From NCBI GenBank assembly GCA_964342825.1, contig CAYFHO010000002.1, positions 124,001-188,000 of the forward strand: a stretch of DNA of 64,000 nt, given 5' to 3'. This DNA is from AAA164-E04 sp964342825 (lineage in GTDB: Bacteria; Verrucomicrobiota; Verrucomicrobiia; Limisphaerales; AAA164-E04). Below the pieces are notes generated by a model. The model made no database searches. It was not told where the DNA came from and worked only from the letters and a program-made list of their open reading frames with translations. The position numbers and the translations under genes are program-made. Positions within the stretch are counted from its first letter, which is position 1; the number at the start of each line of letters is the position of its first letter. Shown here piece after piece: positions 8,861 to 16,791 of the stretch.

Positions 8861-8890
8861 ATGATTAGGTCGAACCGCTGAGAATGTCAA
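8861..8890 (-). promoter_or_regulatory. candidate sigma-70 promoter for the barrel gene
   Basis: On the minus strand a perfect TTGACA (8890-8885) is followed after 18 bp by AATCAT (8866-8861, four of six consensus bases). The predicted start leaves a leader of about 50 nt before the ATG at 8802. A 7-bp inverted repeat (CTTGTGA/TCACAAG, 8925-8957) lies just upstream and could be an operator. Confidence 0.4.
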
Positions 8891-8975
8891 ACACAAATCA
8901 ACAGATCGACAGAATTTTTATCAACTTGTGAATCTGGAAATTCCGAATAATCACAAGACCAAATATTACTTTTGT

Positions 8976-10808
8976 CTAATCCTGAAAAACCGGCAACCAT
9001 CGTTGACGGTCTGATACATACAACTGGTCTGGCATAACGCCTGGGTGACCATATTTCAAGGGAAATCCTTTGGGCAAATTTTGTCGTAACTGCACATCCA
9101 TGTAAAACCGCGCCCAAGCAGCGTCTGGATCTTTGAGAACTTCGGACATAAATCGCTTATTTGTCGTCATCGGCGTCAAATAAATCGATTTCACCGGAGC
9201 ATACTCGTCGTTAATCTTGTAAAAGTCAGGTTCAAGATTTCGAGTAGCCCACAAACAGCTACGATCCCCATACCAGGCAACCGCCCAAGGTATATCACTC
9301 ATCATCAATTCATCTGATTTATTCCAATAGCCAATCTCCTGAATCAGAGGCGGGCTGTATGGTGGATATACAATCGGTGTCGTTTTGGGAGGCAGTAAAC
9401 GCAGCACCAAGGGAGAACTGACCACCAAAAAGACGCCGATAATGACAATGTTCCTCGCACCGTCAAAAGGCAATGGAAGCTGATCCAGCAAGGTGAAGAA
9501 GAGTGCCGCCCCAAACATAAACAGCACAGGTGCAAGTAGGACTAGGTGATTTTGGCCATTGATCAAGGGGCTCAGATCACTCATGTAAGTACGTCCCAAG
9601 GCTTGCACCACAACCATCACGATCAGGCTGGCAACTGCAAAAAATCTTAAATGCCTTAAACCAGGATTGCTGAATGGTATCATCAGCCCAACAAAGAAGA
9701 ACATGGACATCCAACTTCCACCGAGAGTCGGGAGCTGTTCGGTGATAATTTCCGGTGCATTAACCAATAATTTGCGCAGGTAACCACTAAAGTCGGGCGT
9801 ACTGATTGTAGATGACATGGATCGTTCGAGTCTGTCATCAGGAAAATCATTGGTATCCATCACCATGTGATACGAATTCACCCCAAACAACGTGCCCCCT
9901 ACAGAATAGTTTCTCCATAACCAGGGCCCAACCAAAACAAGAGTAATGGACACTATCGTTAAAATGACGGGAATTTTATTAGATCTGACAAAAAATCCTA
10001 CAAAAGCGAGCGACGGCAGAAGCAGCCACAAAAAGGAGTAACGAGTCAAACCTCCTAATCCCAACATCAACCCGGCAAGTGCGGCTATCCCCAAATACCA
10101 AACTACTGAACGAGGCTTAGGATGCATGGTGTCCTCTTCTTCATCGTGGCTATCCTCTTCCTCTTCACCTGCCCTGGAGGCGCGTTCCATGGCCACCAGA
10201 CATGCTATTAATACAATGAAAAACAGCATGGACAGCATTGTTGTGAGACCGGAAACGCTGAATCGCCATAGGACATCGGATCCAAAAAACACGGCCGTGG
10301 TCAGCCAGGCAACTGATGAATCAAAGAGTCGTTTGGAGAGGAAAAATAACAATAATCCACTGAGGATGAAAAAAAGCTGGTTCAGAAAACTGATTAAAAC
10401 CTCCGGTTGATAACGACGAAAATTTTCAGCTCGCGTCGAGGGTATCTCGTAGTCGAAAGGCATAATTTTCATCCAGAAACTCAACACCAGAGGATAAACA
10501 GGCGGATGGGACAGATCTGGATGAGGTTGAGCAATCATCATCGGATCCTCCTTGATCTCGCTCCTCTGGCTTCCGACCATGGCGAGGCTAAGTGGGCGTA
10601 TGCTCTGCGTGGTAAAGCCATTCCCCTCGGATATATTCCGAGCCAGCTGGCTTACTTCCATCGCCTCGGGAGAAGAGAAATTGCGATATTCACGAACGTT
10701 GTAAACGATCACTAAGGCGACAAAGCCAAGAAGAATGGCAAGTTTGGTGATAGACCTTGTCCCTTCACCAACTTCAAATTTATGAATTAATTCCTGTAAG
10801 GACGGCAT
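8976..10808 (-). CDS. polytopic membrane glycosyltransferase (PMT/ArnT-like)
   Basis: 610 residues with roughly ten to twelve hydrophobic helices, starting with one near residues 22-40, and a soluble C-terminal domain of about 120 residues. The first extracytoplasmic loop contains an acidic residue pair context (SSPEAMEVSQLARN) and is followed by SHPPVYPLVLSFW, a layout typical of GT-C enzymes such as ArnT and the GT39/GT83 families, which use polyprenyl-phosphate-linked sugars. A cytoplasmic loop is rich in Glu/Asp (EEEEDSHDEEEDT). It starts 12 bp after the stop of the sigma-54 regulator and may be cotranscribed with it. Its likely role is sugar transfer in the extracytoplasmic assembly of the EPS or lipid A; donor and acceptor are unknown. 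Confidence 0.7.
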   Translation of the reverse strand: MPSLQELIHKFEVGEGTRSITKLAILLGFVALVIVYNVREYRNFSSPEAMEVSQLARNISEGNGFTTQSIRPLSLAMVGSQRSEIKEDPMMIAQPHPDLSHPPVYPLVLSFWMKIMPFDYEIPSTRAENFRRYQPEVLISFLNQLFFILSGLLLFFLSKRLFDSSVAWLTTAVFFGSDVLWRFSVSGLTTMLSMLFFIVLIACLVAMERASRAGEEEEDSHDEEEDTMHPKPRSVVWYLGIAALAGLMLGLGGLTRYSFLWLLLPSLAFVGFFVRSNKIPVILTIVSITLVLVGPWLWRNYSVGGTLFGVNSYHMVMDTNDFPDDRLERSMSSTISTPDFSGYLRKLLVNAPEIITEQLPTLGGSWMSMFFFVGLMIPFSNPGLRHLRFFAVASLIVMVVVQALGRTYMSDLSPLINGQNHLVLLAPVLFMFGAALFFTLLDQLPLPFDGARNIVIIGVFLVVSSPLVLRLLPPKTTPIVYPPYSPPLIQEIGYWNKSDELMMSDIPWAVAWYGDRSCLWATRNLEPDFYKINDEYAPVKSIYLTPMTTNKRFMSEVLKDPDAAWARFYMDVQLRQNLPKGFPLKYGHPGVMPDQLYVSDRQRWLPVFQD

Positions 10809-10820
10809 TATAAAATAAAT

Positions 10821-12230
10821 TTAACTGAGTTGAAATCTTGCCATTTTACGATGCAAGGTTCGACGACTAATCCCTAGCAATTTGGCGGCTTCAGTGCGAT
10901 TCCCCTTGGTTCGTTTCAAGGCCTGAATCATCAACTGTTTTTCATTTTCTTCAACGGATAAATTGGAAAAAGCATCGGGAACGGACAAACTACCTGTTGT
11001 CACGGCGTCATTGGAATCATTGGAAACACCCCCGGTTTCATGATCCACATGCGCTAAGGGAGAGTGCATGGATGCCGGTAAATCAAATAATTCGACTTTC
11101 TTCCCTTTGGCAAAAACGAGCGCGTGCTCAATGGCGGCCCTTAGTTCACGAACATTTCCCGGCCATGGATAACGAACAATGGCATTCAAAGCCTCCTTGG
11201 TGAATTCAGTAACTTTTTTCCGGTTTTGATCAGAAAATTCCCGCAAAAATGTCATGGCTAATGCAGGTATGTCGGTAGGCCTTTCACGAAGGGCAGGAAG
11301 GTGGATTTCCACGACACGGAGACGGTAGTATAGATCTTCGCGGAACTTACCTTCTTTCATTAACTTCGGTAAATCTTTGTTCGTCGCTGCCAACAATCGG
11401 ACATCCACTTTGATTGTTTTGGTAGAACCTACGCGCTCAAAGGATCTTTCTCCTAAAATACGAAGGAGCTTAATCTGCGTTGAGGTGTCAATTTCCCCGA
11501 TTTCATCCAGAAACAGAGTGCCACCATCGGCTTTTTCAAAACGCCCAATGCGCCTCTCATGAGCACCGGTAAAAGCTCCTTTTTCATGTCCAAACAATTC
11601 ACTTTCAAGCAGGGTTGGCGATAAACCGGCACAATGAACGGTCACCATTGGATGATGTGAGCGGTGACTTGTTTGGTGGATCGCTTTTGCAATCAACTCT
11701 TTTCCCGTTCCGCTTTCACCTAATATCAATACGGTAGCCTGAGTGGGTGCCACTTGTTCAACCGTTTCAAACACGTGACGCATGGCGGGAGATTCTCCAA
11801 CGATGTTGGAGGTCTGAAACTTTTTATTAAGCTGTTGCTTAAGGACTGTATTCTCTTCTTCAAGTTTTTGAAGTTTCAGGGCTCTTTGAATCTTTTTTTC
11901 AAGATCTTCAATGAGCATACCTCCCTTGGGGATATAATCGTCTGCACCTTCCTTGATCGCCTGGACCGCTGTTTCCTCAGAGCCAAAGGCGGTCATGAGA
12001 ATGCAGACGGGTGGTTGCCCCAAACTCTTGGCACGTTTGATCAACTTGAGGCCGTCTTCGCCTGGCATTCTGAAATCTGTCAGAAGGACATCAAAAGGTT
12101 CGCTTTCCAATAATTCAATTGCGGAAGCGGCATTGTCAGCGATGTAGACGTCATAATGATCCTCCAACACTGCGCGTAATCCTTCACGCTGTGTTTTTTC
12201 GTCGTCAACGATGAGTAATAATGGCTTCAT
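10821..12230 (-). CDS. sigma-54-dependent response regulator (NtrC family)
   Basis: About 469 residues: an N-terminal receiver domain with acidic pocket (IVDDE), phospho-acceptor Asp in LLTDFRMPG and Lys in YIPKGG; a AAA+ domain with Walker A GESGTGKE and the sigma-54 contact loop GAFTGA; and a Fis-type helix-turn-helix at the C-terminus (GNRTEAAKLLGISRRTLHRK). I place the start at the ATG ending at 12230, where the receiver domain begins. The upstream 21 codons of open frame are not receiver-like. The cognate kinase is probably the PAS kinase encoded 186 bp upstream. Together they resemble the PrsK/PrsR pair that accompanies EPS/exosortase loci. The spacing of 12 bp to the glycosyltransferase gene supports a link to EPS production. 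Confidence 0.92.
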   Translation of the reverse strand: MKPLLLIVDDEKTQREGLRAVLEDHYDVYIADNAASAIELLESEPFDVLLTDFRMPGEDGLKLIKRAKSLGQPPVCILMTAFGSEETAVQAIKEGADDYIPKGGMLIEDLEKKIQRALKLQKLEEENTVLKQQLNKKFQTSNIVGESPAMRHVFETVEQVAPTQATVLILGESGTGKELIAKAIHQTSHRSHHPMVTVHCAGLSPTLLESELFGHEKGAFTGAHERRIGRFEKADGGTLFLDEIGEIDTSTQIKLLRILGERSFERVGSTKTIKVDVRLLAATNKDLPKLMKEGKFREDLYYRLRVVEIHLPALRERPTDIPALAMTFLREFSDQNRKKVTEFTKEALNAIVRYPWPGNVRELRAAIEHALVFAKGKKVELFDLPASMHSPLAHVDHETGGVSNDSNDAVTTGSLSVPDAFSNLSVEENEKQLMIQALKRTKGNRTEAAKLLGISRRTLHRKMARFQLS

Positions 12231-12416
12231 TCTGCGGACAGTTGGACATTCCCCTGGTAATCCCGCCCAGGCAGTTGCAACTGATAACGCCAAGGAAACG
12301 TGGACTTGTCAAAAGGAAGTTTTCTTTAGCACGCAGGGGTTGGACATTTCAACGTACATTTCGACTCAAATTGTTACGGAGAAAACTATTTCCGGGAAAT
12401 TCATTGCAGCACAAAT

Positions 12417-13706
12417 TTAATCGGATCTGTTAGAAGGGACTCCGGCTCCGAGCAACCGTTTTTGTTTTTCGAATAATGGCAGCCAAACCCTGAAAACAGT
12501 TCCCTCCGGATGGTTGGGCTCCACCATGATTCGTCCCCCGTGATCCCTGATGATACGATGAACAATCATTAGCCCTAATCCAGTGCCCTTTTTTTTGGTG
12601 GTGAAATAGGGTTCAAAGATGCGACTAATGCGCTCGCTTGGAATGCCGGCTCCATTGTCCTCTATGCTAATCAGGACACCCTCAACTTCTCCTTTGGTCC
12701 GGATCGTGAGCACCCCTTTCTGAGTGATGGCCTGCATCGCATTCTTGATTAAATTAACGAAGACTTGCTTGATCTGTGACCGATCAAAAGGCGTATCAGG
12801 CAAGTGGTCGTCCAAATCTTTGATAAGTTCAATATTACGATTATCAAGTTCGGGGCGAAGCAGATCCAGAGTTTCAAGAACGACCTTGTTGATTTGATCC
12901 GGTTTCCTGTCAGGAGAGCTGGGACGGATGGCCTGAAGAAATTGGGTAATGATATATTCAAGCCGATTGATCTCACCCCGGGAGGTTTCGATGAAGGATT
13001 CCAGTCGATTGAACCCCTTGTTTAAATCCATATTAGTGAACTCAGATTCAACGTCCAACCTGGGTCTTCCTCGTGCTCTCTTCTTTTGCCTGGATTGATT
13101 TTCAAAAGCCTCACGAAGTTTTGCCGTTTCTCTGGAGATTAACTGCAAGTGTATGTGCAACGCATTTAATGGATTTCCAATTTCATGAGCAACGCTACCG
13201 GCGAGCAAGGTCAGTGTATGGACGCGTTCACTTTCAATGGCTTCGTAAGTCTGTTTGCGGGTTTCCGTCACATCATGGAGAACGAGGACAAACCCTGGGT
13301 GTTGATTGCCCTGACGTTCGATGGCTGATGCAAAAAGCCTGACGAATCTGGATTTTGGATAACGGATATCAAACTCCAGTCTCACCATACGGGATGACTG
13401 ATCTTCTCCGATGGATTGAACGAGTTTTTCCCAGTTCAGATCGGGTATAAACCTCGTAACCTGCTTGTTCTCATAGTTTTCATGAGGAATCCCTAAGAGC
13501 TCAAAAGCTGCTCGATTGCAGTAGAGCAGCTTACCCACAGGGTTCACCACCAGGATACAGTCTTCAATCACGTTGAAGACTGTTTCAAAAAACTGTCTTT
13601 GTTCCTCCAAACGAGCGACAACTGACTGCAAACCCTCGGCATTGAGCCGATCAATTCGCCCCAGCACCTTATCCAAAAAATTTGAGTTGAATCCTTCCAT
13701 GCGCAA
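12417..13706 (-). CDS. PAS-domain sensor histidine kinase (NtrB-like)
   Basis: 429 residues with no clear transmembrane helix, so probably cytoplasmic. A PAS domain covers about residues 38-155 (CILVVNPVGKLLYCNRAAFELLGIP). The dimerisation/phosphoacceptor helix has the H-box SVAHEIGNPLNALHIH (about 173). The ATPase domain shows the N-box (VFVNLIKNAMQAI), G1 (EDNGAGIPSE) and G2 (KKGTGLGLMIV). It lies 3 bp after the corA stop and upstream of the sigma-54 regulator, so the two probably form a two-component pair. The 186 bp between kinase and regulator contains no convincing gene and could hold a separate promoter for the regulator. The third codon is an alternative start. Confidence 0.92.
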   Translation of the reverse strand: MRMEGFNSNFLDKVLGRIDRLNAEGLQSVVARLEEQRQFFETVFNVIEDCILVVNPVGKLLYCNRAAFELLGIPHENYENKQVTRFIPDLNWEKLVQSIGEDQSSRMVRLEFDIRYPKSRFVRLFASAIERQGNQHPGFVLVLHDVTETRKQTYEAIESERVHTLTLLAGSVAHEIGNPLNALHIHLQLISRETAKLREAFENQSRQKKRARGRPRLDVESEFTNMDLNKGFNRLESFIETSRGEINRLEYIITQFLQAIRPSSPDRKPDQINKVVLETLDLLRPELDNRNIELIKDLDDHLPDTPFDRSQIKQVFVNLIKNAMQAITQKGVLTIRTKGEVEGVLISIEDNGAGIPSERISRIFEPYFTTKKKGTGLGLMIVHRIIRDHGGRIMVEPNHPEGTVFRVWLPLFEKQKRLLGAGVPSNRSD

Positions 13707-13709
13707 AAA

Positions 13710-14771
13710 TCACAACCATTTTTTCCGCTTAAAATAGATATAAGTTCCCAAAGTAGACGCAAACATGACTGAAAGTGCAATAGCGTATCCATGAGCGGCC
13801 TCCAATTCGGGCATCTTTGAAAAATTCATACCATACCAAGTGCCAATCATCATCATGGGAGTGGTGATCAGCGTAATCATGGTCAAAAGTTTGACAACCT
13901 CACCCGTCTGATTGGATGACATGTTCAGATAAAGTTGCAAGATGGCGGTCAGGGAGTCCGTGTAAGTCTGAGCAAGCTCATGGATCCGGAACAAGTCATC
14001 ATAAACGTCCCTGTAATAAGGTATTAGCTTAGGGCGAATCAATTTGAACTCGCCTCTGGCAAATCTGGAAAGCACCTCTCTTTGTGGACCAATAATACGT
14101 CGCAGATGATGGACCTCTTTTTTGATCTGAGTGATTTTGTTCAACACTTCAGGGGTTGCACTCTGCAGAACTTTATCCTCAATCTCACCAATCTCAAAAG
14201 CAAGCTCCTCCAGTGCAGGGCGATAATTATCCACCATGCTATCCAACAAAGTGTGCGCCACTCGGTCGGGAGCTTTTGCCACCTGCTTCTTAAAACGCAA
14301 ACACTGGTCTTCGGTATATTGGATACTCCTTAAATACTTTGCGTGGCAGGTGACCAAGAAGTTTTTACCAAGAAAAAAGTTCAGTTCGCTGGTTGCGAAA
14401 ACACCATCTTCCTTACTGTAGTCCACTCCATGGATAACCATGAAAAGGTAGGGCAGAAACTGGTCTTCCTCTTTAGGGACATATTCTTCAACTTTTGGAG
14501 CGCCAAGGTCCGAAATACAATCTTCAATCGATAGTGGGTGGAAATGGAAAACTCCTTCCAGCAAAGTTTTTAGCTCCTCTTTGGTGGGAGCTTCCAAATC
14601 TACCCAAAGAAACAGATTCGTATCTTTGAGCAATGTGGGCATCAAAAATGTCTCCATGTCTCGGCTATGGAGTTTGCCCTGTGTTGTAAAAGCGAAAGAT
14701 CGAATCATGGCCTTTGGGTCTTCTCGATGACACAGCATTTTGGGCTCACAAATCTCCTCATGGCAAGTCAT
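13710..14771 (-). CDS. corA: CorA-family divalent cation channel
   Basis: 353 residues. The N-terminal cytoplasmic domain is followed by a long stalk helix and two C-terminal transmembrane helices. The family signature is present at the end of TM1 as YGMNF (in GTWYGMNFSKMPE), and the last residues are basic (YFKRKKWL). CorA proteins are pentameric channels for Mg2+ (or Co2+, Ni2+). In-frame ATGs at 14738 and 14708 are possible starts; the region before 14708 (EEICEPKMLCHRED) is not typical of the family, so the true protein may be about 332 residues. The kinase gene follows after 3 bp, an unusual partnership that may be only positional. Confidence 0.9.
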   Translation of the reverse strand: MTCHEEICEPKMLCHREDPKAMIRSFAFTTQGKLHSRDMETFLMPTLLKDTNLFLWVDLEAPTKEELKTLLEGVFHFHPLSIEDCISDLGAPKVEEYVPKEEDQFLPYLFMVIHGVDYSKEDGVFATSELNFFLGKNFLVTCHAKYLRSIQYTEDQCLRFKKQVAKAPDRVAHTLLDSMVDNYRPALEELAFEIGEIEDKVLQSATPEVLNKITQIKKEVHHLRRIIGPQREVLSRFARGEFKLIRPKLIPYYRDVYDDLFRIHELAQTYTDSLTAILQLYLNMSSNQTGEVVKLLTMITLITTPMMMIGTWYGMNFSKMPELEAAHGYAIALSVMFASTLGTYIYFKRKKWL

Positions 14772-14825
14772 GAGGTCGTGAAATTAACGACGGGGGAAAA
14801 TGTCGTTCTTTTTCCAATACAACCA

Positions 14826-14853
14826 TTGACAAAGTGTTCAGGATCCTTAAAGT
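14826..14853 (+). promoter_or_regulatory. candidate rpsT promoter
   Basis: A TTGACA -35 element (14826-14831) is followed after 16 bp by TAAAGT (14848-14853), matching four of six -10 bases. This is upstream of the S20 gene and divergent from corA. The -10 is weak, so confidence is limited. Confidence 0.35.
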
Positions 14854-14895
14854 GCCCAGCTCTATTGAAGCATAAGTCTTAATAAGTATCAGGAT

Positions 14896-15156
14896 ATGCC
14901 AAATACAAAATCCGCAATTAAAAGAACACGCAGCACAGCACGAAAGCAACAAGTGAATCGTGCCGTAAAGTCACGCATCGGAACCTTGGAACGTAAATTT
15001 AACGATTTAGTGCGCGAAGGAAATAAAGAAGCAGCTTCCACTGCCCTGAAAGATGTCTCTTCCGCTTATGACAAAGCAGCCAAAAAGGGCGTCATCCACA
15101 AAAACAAAGCTGACAACAAGAAGTCTCGCCTGTCCAAGCTGGCAAATACCCTTTAA
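14896..15156 (+). CDS. rpsT: 30S ribosomal protein S20
   Basis: 86 residues, the usual length, highly basic and helical, with the typical opening MPNTKSAIKRTRSTARK and the conserved central block SALKD/SAYDKAAKKGVIHKNKADNKKSRL. S20 binds 16S rRNA and is needed for early 30S assembly. It is a single-gene unit with a strong intrinsic terminator about 60 bp after the stop. Confidence 0.97.
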   Translation: MPNTKSAIKRTRSTARKQQVNRAVKSRIGTLERKFNDLVREGNKEAASTALKDVSSAYDKAAKKGVIHKNKADNKKSRLSKLANTL

Positions 15157-15217
15157 TAACCTAAATCCTAAATCAACGCCTCTCAATCCTTGAGAGTAAG
15201 CTGAATAAAGATTTCTG

Positions 15218-15245
15218 GCCCTTCCTGATTGGAAGGGCTTTTTTT
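15218..15245 (+). terminator. intrinsic terminator after rpsT
   Basis: GCCCTTCC (15218-15225), a five-base loop, GGAAGGGC (15231-15238) and a run of seven T (15239-15245): a textbook Rho-independent terminator for the rpsT transcript. Confidence 0.9.
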
Positions 15246-15267
15246 GTGAAAGGATATGAAATAAGCC

Positions 15268-15741
15268 TTAGCCTTTGTAAATGATCACCACTCCGAAGTC
15301 AGATAGCAATTGCTTCGTGCTCAGATCAACGTATGAGTAACTGATCGTATTGATGCTCACGATATTCGTTTCCCCTATTTGGTTTAGAATCTCAGTGACT
15401 CTTTCATCAAATGCATCATGCCCCACTTCTTTGCAATCCGTGTGACGGATGGTCTTGATACGAAGTTTTTTGTCTCCATCCTTTTGTGCTTCCAAAGGTG
15501 GGCGTGCTTTGGTGATCAAACTTTCTGCAGGCTTATCATATGTGGGCACGACAAAGGATTTGTCGATTCTGGTTGCGGGAGATTGAGATTGGGATTGGCC
15601 ATGGATCTTGACGTTGGCTGCGTCTGCTTGAGGCACGGTTAATTGGGTCTCACATGATGGGCATTCAATTTCGGAACCTGCACCTTGTGCATCAACAACG
15701 AGCTCTTGATGACAACCGGGACAACTAAACACAATATCCAT
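15268..15741 (-). CDS. zinc-ribbon protein with small C-terminal domain
   Basis: 157 residues. The N-terminus is a zinc ribbon with two CPxC knuckles: SCPGC near residue 7 and ECPSC near 28, a form common in small regulatory or membrane-associated proteins. A Ser/Gln-rich linker follows. The C-terminal about 70 residues (DERVTEILNQIGETNIVSINTISYSYVDL, then a strand ending VVIIYKG) form a compact alpha/beta unit that resembles small domains of the Cse60 type, but I am not certain. No operon partner: it converges on rpsT and is divergent from kdsA. Function unknown. Confidence 0.55.
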   Translation of the reverse strand: MDIVFSCPGCHQELVVDAQGAGSEIECPSCETQLTVPQADAANVKIHGQSQSQSPATRIDKSFVVPTYDKPAESLITKARPPLEAQKDGDKKLRIKTIRHTDCKEVGHDAFDERVTEILNQIGETNIVSINTISYSYVDLSTKQLLSDFGVVIIYKG

Positions 15742-15935
15742 AAGGCAAAAAACTGGGTTTCAAAGGTAGGAATAAGATAATTGGCAGGACAACATTTTAC
15801 CAGCGGAATTTAAGAGCCTTCGAATACCAAGGGCCAGAAAGCCAGGGTTGAAATATATTTCAATCATCGAAATCTCTACAATACTGGCTTTGCCCAAGCC
15901 TTTTGACTCGCATATTAACCGGCAAGTCCGTAGAT

Positions 15936-16763
15936 ATGCCTCATATGATACCAACGCCGGCCGAGCTTTATCGACAGTTGAAAGGAAACAAAAACTTCTT
16001 CCTCATTGCAGGGCCATGCGTGATCGAGGATGCTGATCTGTGTCTGGACATCGCCCGACATTTGAAGCGTATATGTGATAAATTAGAAATAAAATATGTA
16101 TTCAAGGCCAGCTTCGACAAAGCAAACCGGTCTTCTGCAAAAACCTACCGTGGCCCGGGATTCGAGAAGGGACTCGAAATTCTGGCAAAAATCCGCAAGG
16201 ACATGCAACTGCCTGTTTTAAGCGACGTGCACACAGAGGAACAAGCACTTGAATCCGCCAAGGTGCTGGATGTCCTTCAAATACCAGCCTTCTTGTGTCG
16301 TCAAACAGATCTATTGCTGGCAGCAGCTAGCACAAAAAAGATCATCAACGTTAAAAAAGGCCAATTCTTAAGCCCAAATGACATGCAAAACGTGGTCAAA
16401 AAAATGTTTGATGCAGGTAATAGGAAACTATTGCTAACTGAGCGGGGTTCCAGTTTTGGATACAACAATTTAGTCGCTGACATGAGATCCATTCCAATCA
16501 TGAAAAAAACAGGATGCCCGGTCGTATTTGACGCCACTCATTCCGTACAACTCCCGGGAGGACAAGGTGATAAATCAGGTGGTCAAGGCGAATTCGCTCC
16601 GGTCCTGGCTCGTGCTGCCATGGCGGCTGGGTCTGACGGGGTCTTTTTGGAAACACATCCTGATCCGAGTCAATCTCCAAGTGATGGCCCGAATATGGTT
16701 CCACTTTCTGAAATGAAGAAGTTACTTCATTCGCTATCAATGATCAGGTCAGCTCTTAAATGA
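15936..16763 (+). CDS. kdsA: 3-deoxy-D-manno-octulosonate 8-phosphate synthase
   Basis: KdsA condenses phosphoenolpyruvate with arabinose 5-phosphate to Kdo-8-phosphate, the first committed step to the Kdo of LPS inner core. About 275 residues. Diagnostic blocks: IAGPCVIED near the N-terminus, KASFDKANRSS, the DVHTEEQ block, FLCRQTDLL, and GSSFGYNNLVADMRS. I chose the ATG at 15936; the frame is open to a TTG at 15903, but the extra residues are not KdsA-like, and another ATG follows at 15945. It is the first gene of a run leading to the OstA-like and LptB genes, so synthesis and export of LPS are encoded together. Confidence 0.96.
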   Translation: MPHMIPTPAELYRQLKGNKNFFLIAGPCVIEDADLCLDIARHLKRICDKLEIKYVFKASFDKANRSSAKTYRGPGFEKGLEILAKIRKDMQLPVLSDVHTEEQALESAKVLDVLQIPAFLCRQTDLLLAAASTKKIINVKKGQFLSPNDMQNVVKKMFDAGNRKLLLTERGSSFGYNNLVADMRSIPIMKKTGCPVVFDATHSVQLPGGQGDKSGGQGEFAPVLARAAMAAGSDGVFLETHPDPSQSPSDGPNMVPLSEMKKLLHSLSMIRSALK

Positions 16764-16791
16764 TTGCAATACTATCACTGAAAAACCCAGC

